A stretch of 23,867 nt of DNA from Bacteroidetes bacterium UBA1952. GTDB lineage: Bacteria; Bacteroidota; Bacteroidia; Chitinophagales; Chitinophagaceae. Shown here one piece after another: positions 5,651 to 14,408 of the stretch (position 1 is its first letter; each line of letters begins with the position of its first letter). Location of the stretch: contig DDEO01000044.1 of the NCBI GenBank assembly GCA_002336725.1, positions 1 through 23,867 of the forward strand, read 5' to 3'. The position numbers and the translations under genes were made by a program. The notes under the pieces are model-generated. The model worked only from the letters and a program-made list of their open reading frames with translations. It had not been told where the DNA came from and searched no databases.

Positions 5651-8600
5651 ATGAAACAGAACATTTCTTTAATAACCCTTGCGCTGCTGTTGGCCTGCGG
5701 CTTTGCGCAGGCGCAAACCGGTATCGGCACCCTCGCCCCCGACTCGAGCGCGGCGCTGGATATTACGTCAGTGCGCCGGGGCTTTCTGCCACCCCGCATG
5801 ACGGCCTTGCAGCGCAACGCCATCGCTTTGCCGGCACGGGGCCTTGTAGTATATGACACCGACAGCGCGGCGCTGATGCTCTTTAATGGTGTCGGGTGGA
5901 CCCGGCTGCTGAGCACAGCGCAGGATAAACTTTGGGATAAGAATGGCAATCATCTTTTTAACACGACGGTCGGCAATGTTGGAGTGGGCCTGAGTGCGCC
6001 AACGGCGAAGCTGGAAGTAGCCCATACTTCTACCCCTGCTTCTGCGCAACTAACGCTCACCGAAACAACGGCTGCCAATTATGCGCGTTTGGTGCTGCGA
6101 AACATCAACCAACCGGATTTCTGGACGATAGCGGGCCAAAACACCGGAACCCCTGCCACCGATAAACTGAGTTTCTATCATTCTACCGGCGGCGAAGTCA
6201 TTCAATTCAACGGAGCGGGCAATATCGGTATTGGAGCCAATGCTTTTCCGGGAAGTAAAATAACCATTGATGGCGGTGCTGCAACGGCGCTCACGGCTGC
6301 CGGCAATGGCAACTCGCTCCTGAATCCGGTCGTAAACATTGCCAACAACGGCAGCAGCGGCATTGCACTCAATGTAACAAGCGTCGGCAATACCGGAACG
6401 GCCATCAGCGCCGTTAGTAATGGTGCGTCCGGGAAAGCCCTGGAGGTGTCGGGCGTGGATAAAGCGATTATTGTAACAAGCGGAAAATCCGGTTTTGGCA
6501 TCACCAGCCCGGCAGAAGTGGTAGATGTAAACGGCGGTGTCCGGATAGGCAATACAAGCACTACAAATGCCGGAACCCTGCGCTATAACGGCACCGACTT
6601 TCAGGGATATACGGGCGGACAATGGGTAACACTTTCCGGAAATCCCGTCTCTTCGCAATGGATACAAAACGGCAATAACCTTACCAATGCCAATACCGGC
6701 AATATCGGCATCGGAGCCAATCCCGCAGCAAACGCTAAGCTGGATGTTAGTTCTTCGCTTGCCAACACCCTCAACGCAGTCAATACCAATGCTTCGGGCG
6801 CGGCAGTGCAGGCCACCAATGCAACGGGTGCTGCCGGTATCTTCAACACCACTTCAGGCACGGGCGTGATGATAAACACCACCAGTCCGGCGGCAAAAGC
6901 ACTGGTGATTTCTTCCGGAAAATCCGGTTTTGGCATCCTGAACCCAACGGAGCAGGTGGATGTAAATGGCGCAGTGAGGATAGGATCTACAACAACAGCC
7001 AATAGCGGTACTATCCGGTTTAACGGAAACGATTTTGAAGGCTATAACGGCACAGGCTGGCGGTCGTTTACCGATACCGGCGCGTCTTTCTGGACCCGCA
7101 CAGGCACGAATGTCAGCAACAACAATAGTGGTAATGTAGGCATCGGCACGACCACGCCGCAGCAGGCGCTGCACGTGAAGGGAAGAGTACGCATTGACAC
7201 CCTGGCAAACGGCGCGGCCACAGACAGCGTGCTGACCGTGGATGCAAACGGCGTGTTGCGCAGGCGCAATGCAGCGGCATTTTCCGGAAATAACGGCTGG
7301 GGACTGAACGGCAACACCGGCACCGACAGCAGCAATTTTATCGGCACCATCGATAATCAGGCCTTGCGCTTTAAAGTAAACAATCAGAGCGCAGGAATCA
7401 TCGACAGCCTCGAATCCAACACGGCTTTGGGCTATAAATCCTTCCATGAAAATGCAGGCGGATTTAATAATACCGCACTGGGATACAAGGCACTCCTGTC
7501 AAACACAACAGGCATACAGAATACGGCTCTTGGCCTTATGACACTGGCAGGTAACACACAAGGAGGCTGGAACACGGCAGTGGGCATGAATGCGCTTGTT
7601 AATAATCGGGTGGGCGAACGCAATACGGCTGTGGGCTTCTTTAGTATGCTTACGAATACTTCCGGGTCTATGAATACCGTACTGGGACATTATGCGGATG
7701 TTGGCGACTCGGCGCTAACCAACGCTACGGCTATCGGCAATCGCGCTTTGGTGGGCGCAAGCAACAGCCTTGTGCTGGGCTCTATTGCCGGTGTGAATTA
7801 TGCCGCCGAAAATACCAAAGTAGGCATCGGCACGACCACGCCGCAGCAGGCGCTGCACGTGAAGGGAAGAGTACGCATTGATACCCTGGCAAACGGCGCG
7901 GCCACAGACAGCGTGCTGACCGTGGATGCAAACGGCGTATTGCGCAGGCGCAATGCAGCGGCATTTTCCGGAAATAACGGCTGGGGACTGAACGGCAACA
8001 CCGGCACCGACAGCAGCAATTTTATCGGCACCATTGATAGCCTGCCGCTTCGCTTTCGGGTAAAAAACAGAAGTGCAGGCATCATTGACTATGCTGATTT
8101 CAATACCGCACTGGGTCTCTATGCCCTAAGAAGTTATCAGCCCAATACCAACAGCTTCGGCAACAGTGCCTTTGGCTCTGAGGCGCTTTATGCCAACACC
8201 ACCGGCACTTATAATACGGCAAGCGGTTTTCAGGCGCTCGCCTCCAATACCACCGGCGGAAATAACACGGCGCTGGGTTCGCAGGCGCTGCTTTTGAACA
8301 CAACCGGAGGCAATAATGTGAGCGCCGGCACGATGGCGATATCCCGAAATACGACCGGTAGCCGCAACACCGCCACCGGCGATTTCTCGCTGCTTAAAAA
8401 CACAACCGGAAACGACAATACAGCCCTCGGCCGGGGCGCACTGGCAAAGAATAAAACCGGTGATAAAAACACCGCTATCGGTATGAACGCCGACCTGGGC
8501 GACTCCACGCTTTCCAATGCAACGGCTATTGGCGCACTGGCACGGGTGGACGCAAGCAACAGCCTTGTGCTGGGCTCTATTGCCGGTGTGAATTATGCCG

Positions 8601-10750
8601 CCGAAAATACTAAAGTAGGCATCGGCACGACCATGCCGCAGCAGGCGCTGCACGTGAAGGGAAGAGTACGCATTGACACCCTGGCAAACGGAGCGGCCAC
8701 AGACAGCGTACTGACCGTGGATGCAAACGGCGTATTGCGCAGGCGCAATGCAGCGGCATTTTCCGGAAATAACGGCCCCTGGACGGTGAATGGAAATCAG
8801 ATTTACAACAGCAATTCCGGAAATACCGGCATCGCAACCAATACGCCCGTCGCCGCCTTGAATGTCGGCTTAAACAAAACCGTGTTATTTGGTGACGACA
8901 CCCTGAACACAGGCGTAAAAATGATGTGGCTTCCGGCTAAAAAGGCTTTTCGGGTTGGCGAAATCTCTGCCGGATACGACAACTGGAATCCCTATAAGAT
9001 AGGCGACTACTCTTTTGCCTCGGGCAACAATTCGCTGGCATCCGGTACATACTCGGCGGCCACCGGCTCGGCACAGGCCACCGCAAGCTACGCCACCGGC
9101 CTGGGTGCGGCTCTGGCTTCGGGTATGTATGCAACGGCTGTGGGCAGCAGCACCGCTTCGGCCACCTACACCACCGCCGGCGGTGCGGCTACCGCATCGG
9201 CCATAGGGGCCACGGCATTTGGCGAACAGACACAGGCCACCGGCGCAGAAGCGATGGCAGCCGGTTATTACAGCGTGGCCTCTGGTCAGTTTGCCACAGC
9301 TATTGGCGGCAGAAACTACGCAGAAGGATTTGCAAGCACTGCCTTGGGCGTGGGCAACAGAGCCAAAGCCTATGGCGGCGTAGTGGTTGGCGCTTTCAAC
9401 GACACCAGTGACATGGTGAGCAACCCCAATGCTTATACCATGACCGAACGCGTGTTTCAGGTAGCCAATGGCTATAAACAGGGCCTCTTCACGCCCGCCG
9501 TCCAGAGCAATGCACTCACCATTCTGCGAAACGGAAATACCGGTATCGGCGTGCTGAACCCCACCGCCAAACTGGACGTGGCGGGCAACCTGAAAATAAC
9601 CGACGGCACACAGGGAGTCGGCAAGGTGCTGACCTCGGATGCCAACGGCAACGCGAGTTGGCAAACGCCCGCAGGCGGCAGTAGCGGCTGGGGACTCAAC
9701 GGCAACAGCGGAACCAGCAACATGAATTTCCTGGGGACGACAAGCGCCGTGGACCTTACTTTCAAGACCAATAACGAAACCGGCCTCGTGCTGCAATCCA
9801 ACGGAACGCTGGTGGCTACCGGCAGCACCGTAAACGGCGGAGCGCCCAACCTGGGCGCGGGCAGCCGCATGATGTGGATTCCGGCACTGGGTGCCTTCCG
9901 GGCCGGAACCGTTACCGGAAACCACTGGAACGCCATCAACGTGGGCTATTACAGCACGGCTATGGGATACAATGCGCAGGCACCCGGATATGGCGGCGTA
10001 GCACTCGGCTCCGACGTAGCCGCCGGTGGTCAATACAGCATCGCTCTGGGAAAAGATGCGACTACCGGCGCGGCCAACACCGTTGCAATCGGCCATCTTG
10101 TGAATGCCAATCAGCCGGGCGCAGTAATCATCGGCGATCAGGAATACAGCAATACCCTGTCGGCCTCTGCCATGAATCAGATGAGTATGCGCTTTAAAGG
10201 CGGATACAGACTGTTTACTTCTTCGTCCACCACCGGCGGAATGGCTCTGTATGCCGAATATGCACCCGGCGGCAGTAGCTGGAGTTTCGTCTCGGATAAA
10301 AGAAAGAAAGAAAATTTTGACCCGGTGAACGCCGAATCCATTCTCCAAAAAGCAGCCGCGCTGCCGGTTTCTACCTGGAATTACATCGGCTACAACGACG
10401 GCAAAAGCAGGCACTATGGCCCTATGGCGCAGGATTTCTTTAAAGCCTTTGGCCGGGATAAACACGGCGCTATCGGAAACGACACCACCATCTCCTCCGC
10501 CGATTTTGATGCCATCAACCTCATCGCCATTCAGGCACTGGAAAAAAGAACTCAAGACCTTCAGGATGAAATCAATCGCCTGAAAGCAGAAAACAGTGCG
10601 CTCAAAACCTACAACACATCGCTGAAGGATGCCCATGTCGCCCTGAAAGCCGACAACAGCGCCCTGCAACTGAAGGGCGCAGATATGGAGAAGCGACTTT
10701 CCAAAATCGAAAGACTGCTGGACGGAAATCATGCGCTGGCGCAGGAGTAA
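5651..10750 (+). CDS. Giant surface fibre with Hep/Hag-like head repeats and C-terminal Peptidase_S74 self-cleaving chaperone
   Basis: The protein has 1699 residues with a signal peptide MKQNISLITLALLLACGFAQA|Q; C16 makes a weak alternative lipobox. The opening GIGTLAPDSSAALDI and RGFLPPRMTALQRNAI is the usual start of such Bacteroidota proteins. Repeated modules read VGIGTTTPQQALHVKGRVRI, with head-repeat blocks of NTALG, NTAVG and ATAIG type at about 591-710, 817-987, 1117-1250 and 1434-1494. A two-copy module, SGKSGFGI ... VDVNG.VRIG, lies at about 276-330 and 422-473. Near the C-terminus is the S74 domain with SDKRKK: S1548 and K1553 correspond to the Ser-Lys dyad that cleaves phage tailspike chaperone domains after trimer folding. 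A coiled coil follows (about 1631-1690). It is probably a trimeric surface fibre whose C-terminal chaperone is removed. No T9SS domain or YadA anchor is present, so the export route is unknown. Three segments are near-identical at DNA level. Confidence 0.85.
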   Translation: MKQNISLITLALLLACGFAQAQTGIGTLAPDSSAALDITSVRRGFLPPRMTALQRNAIALPARGLVVYDTDSAALMLFNGVGWTRLLSTAQDKLWDKNGNHLFNTTVGNVGVGLSAPTAKLEVAHTSTPASAQLTLTETTAANYARLVLRNINQPDFWTIAGQNTGTPATDKLSFYHSTGGEVIQFNGAGNIGIGANAFPGSKITIDGGAATALTAAGNGNSLLNPVVNIANNGSSGIALNVTSVGNTGTAISAVSNGASGKALEVSGVDKAIIVTSGKSGFGITSPAEVVDVNGGVRIGNTSTTNAGTLRYNGTDFQGYTGGQWVTLSGNPVSSQWIQNGNNLTNANTGNIGIGANPAANAKLDVSSSLANTLNAVNTNASGAAVQATNATGAAGIFNTTSGTGVMINTTSPAAKALVISSGKSGFGILNPTEQVDVNGAVRIGSTTTANSGTIRFNGNDFEGYNGTGWRSFTDTGASFWTRTGTNVSNNNSGNVGIGTTTPQQALHVKGRVRIDTLANGAATDSVLTVDANGVLRRRNAAAFSGNNGWGLNGNTGTDSSNFIGTIDNQALRFKVNNQSAGIIDSLESNTALGYKSFHENAGGFNNTALGYKALLSNTTGIQNTALGLMTLAGNTQGGWNTAVGMNALVNNRVGERNTAVGFFSMLTNTSGSMNTVLGHYADVGDSALTNATAIGNRALVGASNSLVLGSIAGVNYAAENTKVGIGTTTPQQALHVKGRVRIDTLANGAATDSVLTVDANGVLRRRNAAAFSGNNGWGLNGNTGTDSSNFIGTIDSLPLRFRVKNRSAGIIDYADFNTALGLYALRSYQPNTNSFGNSAFGSEALYANTTGTYNTASGFQALASNTTGGNNTALGSQALLLNTTGGNNVSAGTMAISRNTTGSRNTATGDFSLLKNTTGNDNTALGRGALAKNKTGDKNTAIGMNADLGDSTLSNATAIGALARVDASNSLVLGSIAGVNYAAENTKVGIGTTMPQQALHVKGRVRIDTLANGAATDSVLTVDANGVLRRRNAAAFSGNNGPWTVNGNQIYNSNSGNTGIATNTPVAALNVGLNKTVLFGDDTLNTGVKMMWLPAKKAFRVGEISAGYDNWNPYKIGDYSFASGNNSLASGTYSAATGSAQATASYATGLGAALASGMYATAVGSSTASATYTTAGGAATASAIGATAFGEQTQATGAEAMAAGYYSVASGQFATAIGGRNYAEGFASTALGVGNRAKAYGGVVVGAFNDTSDMVSNPNAYTMTERVFQVANGYKQGLFTPAVQSNALTILRNGNTGIGVLNPTAKLDVAGNLKITDGTQGVGKVLTSDANGNASWQTPAGGSSGWGLNGNSGTSNMNFLGTTSAVDLTFKTNNETGLVLQSNGTLVATGSTVNGGAPNLGAGSRMMWIPALGAFRAGTVTGNHWNAINVGYYSTAMGYNAQAPGYGGVALGSDVAAGGQYSIALGKDATTGAANTVAIGHLVNANQPGAVIIGDQEYSNTLSASAMNQMSMRFKGGYRLFTSSSTTGGMALYAEYAPGGSSWSFVSDKRKKENFDPVNAESILQKAAALPVSTWNYIGYNDGKSRHYGPMAQDFFKAFGRDKHGAIGNDTTISSADFDAINLIAIQALEKRTQDLQDEINRLKAENSALKTYNTSLKDAHVALKADNSALQLKGADMEKRLSKIERLLDGNHALAQE
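7136..7355 (+). repeat. Intragenic DNA repeat, copy 1
   Basis: This stretch of about 220 bp is nearly identical to 7820-8039; I see two substitutions up to 7350/8034 and one just after. It encodes VGIGTTTPQQALHVKGRVRI through GWGLNGNTGTDSSNFIGTID. It contains one TTTCCGGAAA palindrome. Confidence 0.85.
7756..8039 (+). repeat. Intragenic DNA repeat, copy 2
   Basis: Copy 2 has the module of copy 1 (offset 684 bp) preceded by about 64 bp shared only with copy 3. That part encodes ASNSLVLGSIAGVNYAAENT. The offset to copy 3 is 795 bp. Nearly all differences are single silent bases. Confidence 0.85.
8551..8775 (+). repeat. Intragenic DNA repeat, copy 3
   Basis: About 225 bp nearly identical to 7756-7980. 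Identity stops at AACGG, after which this copy continues with a different module (GPWTVNGNQIYNSNSG). One coding difference is visible: GTTMPQQ in place of GTTTPQQ. Confidence 0.85.
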
Positions 10751-10789
10751 GCCGTTTTATCGTTCTCTTTTCTTAAAAAAAATCCCCCC

Positions 10790-11515
10790 ATGAAACCCGC
10801 TGCAATTCCCCTTGCGCTGGCATTGCTGGCAGCGCCGCTTGCCGGAAATGCACAATTTTGCGTAGCCTCCGGCACCACATTTTATGCGCTTCCCGGCACG
10901 CCCCTGTGCTTCGATAGCCTGACACTCCTGCCGACGGCTCCGCTCGCCCTGAGCGGCGTTGCGCTCGCCGCCTCCTACACGCCCATTGCGGGAAACGGCG
11001 GCAGCAGTGTACGCAGGGTTTACGACTTCGGCAGCGCGGTGCTTTTTTCCGGGCAGGCAGGCTTCTATGTGGCCGCCGGCGAACGCAACGGCAATCAGCT
11101 TCCGGCCCTCCAAATTGCCTACGATGCCGGTGCAGGATTTACGACCACGACCAGCAGCGCCATAAATATTGCGGCGGATTATGTAGCCTATAACTTCAAC
11201 ACACCGACCCGTTTCCGGAAAATCACAGCCGTGAACGCAGGCGTTGTGCTGTCGGTTTCGGCAACCGAGGACCCCATACTGCAACTATCTCTTTATCCCA
11301 ATCCGGTTGCCGACATACTCTATGCCGAGCTTTCGGGGGAGGTTCCGCCTGGTGCGTCGCTTACCGTGCTGGATGTCAATGGCCGAACTATCCTTAAAAC
11401 ACCGATTTATCAGTCCTCAATCAGCCTGAATCTTGCCGCCCTTCCGGCAGGGATGTATTTTGTTCGCTATGCCGACCGCGTTCATAGCCGCAGCACTTCC
11501 ATCAGCAAGCGGTGA
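10790..11515 (+). CDS. Secreted protein with type A T9SS C-terminal sorting domain
   Basis: The protein has 241 residues with a signal peptide MKPAAIPLALALLAAPLAGNA|Q. The middle part (about 22-160) is rich in small and aromatic residues and probably beta-structured; I recognise no catalytic domain. From about residue 160 the sequence LQLSLYPNPVADILYAEL, then LTVLDVNGRTIL, LNLAALPAGMYFVRY and a basic end (STSISKR) make a complete type A T9SS sorting domain. This should direct the protein through the outer membrane to the cell surface or medium. Only 39 bp, with no terminator, separate it from the fibre gene, so the two are probably co-transcribed. A partner or accessory role for the fibre is plausible but is inferred from position alone. 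Confidence 0.82.
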   Translation: MKPAAIPLALALLAAPLAGNAQFCVASGTTFYALPGTPLCFDSLTLLPTAPLALSGVALAASYTPIAGNGGSSVRRVYDFGSAVLFSGQAGFYVAAGERNGNQLPALQIAYDAGAGFTTTTSSAINIAADYVAYNFNTPTRFRKITAVNAGVVLSVSATEDPILQLSLYPNPVADILYAELSGEVPPGASLTVLDVNGRTILKTPIYQSSISLNLAALPAGMYFVRYADRVHSRSTSISKR

Positions 11516-11547
11516 GGCCAAACGACTCTGGCGTTGGTATTATTTAT

Positions 11548-11585
11548 GGGACTTGCACCGTATAGAATGGGTGCCCTTTGTTTTT
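11548..11585 (+). terminator. Weak candidate terminator after the T9SS-protein gene
   Basis: GCACC (11555-11559) can pair with GGTGC (11570-11574), and flanking GGG/CCC could extend the stem across a bulge. TTTGTTTTT follows. The stem is short, so this is only a possibility in the convergent gap before the response-regulator gene. Confidence 0.3.
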
Positions 11586-11614
11586 AAGAAAAAAACCTGA
11601 TTTTCTCTTCCGGC

Positions 11615-12367
11615 CTATAACTCCTTCAGCGTTTTTAGAAAATCTGTTTTGCGACGAGTAGAAACCTCTATTCGCGTGCCATCCGACATTAAAATCACAC
11701 ATTCTGCTCCCTTCTCCAGTTTTACGATAGCATTCAGGTTTACGAGGTGTGATTTATGAACCCGGAAAAAGCCATACGCCCGCAGGGATTCCTCATACGC
11801 TCCGAGGGTTTTGGTAACGACCACTTTCTCGCCGTTGGTCAGGTAGAAAATGCTGTAATTATTAACTCCTTCGATGTGGATAATCTGGCTGACAGGCGCG
11901 AAATACATTTCCCTTGCGCCAGGCAGCACTATCCGATCCGGCGGCGGCTGAATCCGGGTTTCAGAAGATTTTTCCGATTTGCGGGCGACCTGCTGCACGG
12001 TTTTTTTGCGATCGCAAACCTTGTTTACAGCCTCGCGCAGCTCGTCGATGTCCACCGGTTTCAGCAGATAATCCAGAGCATTGGCTTTAAATGCCTGGAT
12101 GGCATAATGGCTGTATGCCGTTACCATTATCACCTCAAAGCGGCGGTGTGCCAGCGCCTTCAGAAAGCCAAATCCGTTCAGTTCCGGCATTTCTACGTCC
12201 AGAAAAAGAATATCGCACTCCTTTTCAGCAATGCTGCGCAAGATCAGCAGCGGGTCGGTGGCTGTTTCCACGACAAGCACTTCCGGGCAGGCCATTTCCA
12301 GCTTTAGCCGAAGCGCATTGATGCTTTCCGGCTCGTCATCCAGTATAATCGCTTTCAGCTTTATCAT
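11615..12367 (-). CDS. LytTR-family response regulator
   Basis: The protein has 250 residues. An N-terminal receiver domain (about 1-120) carries the acidic pair D10/D11, the phospho-acceptor D57 in LFLDVEMPELNG, T83 and K103 in DYLLKPVD. A linker rich in Ser, Lys and Arg (about 122-145) leads to a LytTR DNA-binding domain (about 150-250), marked by IIHIEGVNNYSIFYLTNGE, FFRVHKSHLVNLNAIVKLEKG and GTRIEVSTRRK. It is the partner of the histidine kinase directly upstream: the genes overlap by 32 bp, so translation is probably coupled. LytTR regulators bind pairs of direct repeats about 21 bp apart. Such a pair lies upstream of the fibre operon that converges on this gene, making that operon a candidate target. 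Confidence 0.92.
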   Translation of the reverse strand: MIKLKAIILDDEPESINALRLKLEMACPEVLVVETATDPLLILRSIAEKECDILFLDVEMPELNGFGFLKALAHRRFEVIMVTAYSHYAIQAFKANALDYLLKPVDIDELREAVNKVCDRKKTVQQVARKSEKSSETRIQPPPDRIVLPGAREMYFAPVSQIIHIEGVNNYSIFYLTNGEKVVVTKTLGAYEESLRAYGFFRVHKSHLVNLNAIVKLEKGAECVILMSDGTRIEVSTRRKTDFLKTLKEL

Positions 12368-14282
12368 TGCTTCGCAACGGAATCAGGATTTGTACGTGTG
12401 TGCCTTGCTCCGGGGCTTGCCTATCCGTAAAACAAATATAGTCTTCGCTCCTCGGATGACCGTGTAGCAAGGCCAGCCTTTGCAGGGTGATTTCCATGCT
12501 TAGGGATTGATGCGTTGACGGCTGCGCCTGCCGGAGTTCCTGCGCCCTTTTGCGGCCCATGCCGTTGTCTTCTATTTCAATCCGGATGTATCCTGCTTGT
12601 TTTGCAGCCCTTATGCCGATACAGCCCTTGCCCGGTGCCATTCCTTTCATGCCATGCAGCACGGCGTTTTCTACAAAAGGTTGCAACAGCATCGGCGGTA
12701 TCAGGTAGTGCAGCACGTCGTCGTCGGCGGCTATCTGAAACTGAAACAGCCCGGTTTTGCGCGTCTGTTCTATCTCCAGATAGATGCGCAGGGTTTCCAG
12801 TTCCTGTTTCAGGTGGATATAATTCTGAGACGTATGCTCCAGCACGCTTCGGGACAGTTTGGAGAAGCGTTGAATGAGTTGCGAGGCATCGTGCTGTTTG
12901 TTTTGCAGCACAAAAGCGTCCATTGTGTTGAGGCAGTTAAAGATGAAATGTGGATTCATCTGCGCCCGCAGGGCTTTGCTCTCGGCCAGTTGTGCCTGCT
13001 GCCGGGCGATGAGTTGTTTTTTGCGGTTGATGGCGCTGCGAAAGTAGAAAAACCCTGCAATGACTGCTATCAGCAGCGCCGTTGCCAGCAGCAGATACAT
13101 ACGCCCGCGATACTGCGCTGTGGTGCGCTGTTCTTCTGTCAGTTGCAGTTGATGCCGAAGGCTGTCCTGCGATGCCCGCCGGTCAAATTCATACCGGATG
13201 GCAATGCGTTGGTTTTCAAAGTTTTTAGACTGTTGAAAAAGGCTGTCAGCGGCTTCCTGCATCTGCTCCAGGCTTTGGAGTGCGGCGGCGGTATTGCCGC
13301 TCTTTTTATAAAATTCATATCGAACCTTATAGAGGCTCTTGCGGTAGGCAAAATCATTTATTTCGGCCTCACAGGGCTTACAGGCGTTCAGAAAATCCTT
13401 TGCCTCACGGATATCCCCCTGCTGTAGGCATACATTCGCCAGTCCTGTCAATGCCAGGCAATAGCTAAAGAAAGCGGTTTCCCGATGGTTTTTCAAATAC
13501 GCAAAAGCCGTTTGCAGATACTGCCGTGCGCTGTCATAACGGCCTTGTTCGGCAAACAGATTTCCCAGGTCGTGTGCGGTTGTCGCCCTGTTCAGGCTGT
13601 CTTGCAGGAGTATATATTTCTCTTCGGAGAGCCGGAAATAAACGACAGCCAGGCTGTCTTTCTTTTGATAATAGTATGCGTTGCCCAGGTTATGATACAC
13701 TTTTGCCAGCCCGGCGGTGTCTTTTAGCTGCTGTTTGATGTGCAAAGATTTCCGGGCATAAGCCAGCGTGTTTTCCCAGTCTTCCAGCGTTTCATAGGCC
13801 AGCCCGATATTGGTGTATATCTTCCCGGCGAGGGGCAAATCCGGAATGTCTTCGGCTATCTGGAGCGCGTGAAATAAATCCCGCAACGACTGTGCATAGT
13901 CGTTGAAATATTGCCGGCAGATGCCCATTTGATTGTAGCATTTGGCCACTGCCGTTTTTTTGCCCAACGACTCAAAAACAGAAACGGCCTGCATACAGTT
14001 TTGAATGGCTTCCGGATAGTTGGCCTCCTGAAAAAACAGAAAAGACTCCGCAAACAGCGCCTGTGCGCGATAAAGTTTTAGCGCCTCACCCGTTGCCTGT
14101 TTCTGGGCTTCGCCAAAGCGGCGATGGGCCTCGGCAGGTGCCGTTTCGGCAATGCTGTCGGCCTGTTCAATAAGCCTTTTCAGGGCCAGCGAATCGGTAA
14201 TGGCCCGCGCTGCATTTTGCTGTAAACACAAGCAGAAAAACAGCAGCAGAAAGCGTATGGAGCCGGAGAGGGAAGATGTCAT
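12336..14282 (-). CDS. Sensor histidine kinase of the His_kinase (LytS/YehU) family with periplasmic TPR repeats
   Basis: The protein has 648 residues. A signal peptide or first hydrophobic segment (IRFLLLFFCLCLQQNAARA, about 8-27) is followed by tetratricopeptide repeats over about 35-370 (for example AKCYNQMGICRQYFNDYAQS and AKVYHNLGNAYYYQKKDSLA). A single transmembrane helix lies at about 395-414, followed by a short coiled stretch. The His_kinase domain has the phospho-acceptor H445 in QMNPHFIFNCLN, then an N-box (PPMLLQPFVENAVLHG) and a G-box (IEIEDNGMGRKRAQEL). The TPR sensor should therefore sit in the periplasm and bind an unknown protein or peptide. The stop codon lies inside the response-regulator gene downstream, which fits a two-gene operon. 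No TTCCGGAA palindrome occurs in this operon, unlike most of the window. Confidence 0.9.
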   Translation of the reverse strand: MTSSLSGSIRFLLLFFCLCLQQNAARAITDSLALKRLIEQADSIAETAPAEAHRRFGEAQKQATGEALKLYRAQALFAESFLFFQEANYPEAIQNCMQAVSVFESLGKKTAVAKCYNQMGICRQYFNDYAQSLRDLFHALQIAEDIPDLPLAGKIYTNIGLAYETLEDWENTLAYARKSLHIKQQLKDTAGLAKVYHNLGNAYYYQKKDSLAVVYFRLSEEKYILLQDSLNRATTAHDLGNLFAEQGRYDSARQYLQTAFAYLKNHRETAFFSYCLALTGLANVCLQQGDIREAKDFLNACKPCEAEINDFAYRKSLYKVRYEFYKKSGNTAAALQSLEQMQEAADSLFQQSKNFENQRIAIRYEFDRRASQDSLRHQLQLTEEQRTTAQYRGRMYLLLATALLIAVIAGFFYFRSAINRKKQLIARQQAQLAESKALRAQMNPHFIFNCLNTMDAFVLQNKQHDASQLIQRFSKLSRSVLEHTSQNYIHLKQELETLRIYLEIEQTRKTGLFQFQIAADDDVLHYLIPPMLLQPFVENAVLHGMKGMAPGKGCIGIRAAKQAGYIRIEIEDNGMGRKRAQELRQAQPSTHQSLSMEITLQRLALLHGHPRSEDYICFTDRQAPEQGTHVQILIPLRSNDKAESDYTG

Positions 14283-14408
14283 TTGACTGCCGGTTATAGA
14301 AGCAGCACAAGGTACTTATTAGGATGCCCATAATTTCTAAAATGAAATCATACCAAAAAAACGGCAGCGAGCCGGCAGGTATAACGTCGTTCCGGAAAGG
14401 GCAGCCGG

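Noticed and set aside
8885..10732. Open frame of 615 codons on the minus strand opposite the fibre gene
   Set aside because: It lies wholly antisense to a well-supported repeat protein; its translation is rich in Cys, His and Gly runs and shows no domain. The repetitive composition of the fibre gene keeps the frame open.
5651..10750. Classification of the fibre as a YadA-type trimeric autotransporter
   Set aside because: Head-like repeats are present, but the C-terminal barrel anchor is absent; the C-terminus is an S74 domain plus coiled coil.
5651..10750. Prophage tail-fibre origin for the S74 protein
   Set aside because: It has a signal peptide and no phage structural, lysis or integrase genes nearby; S74 fibres are common chromosomal genes in Bacteroidota.
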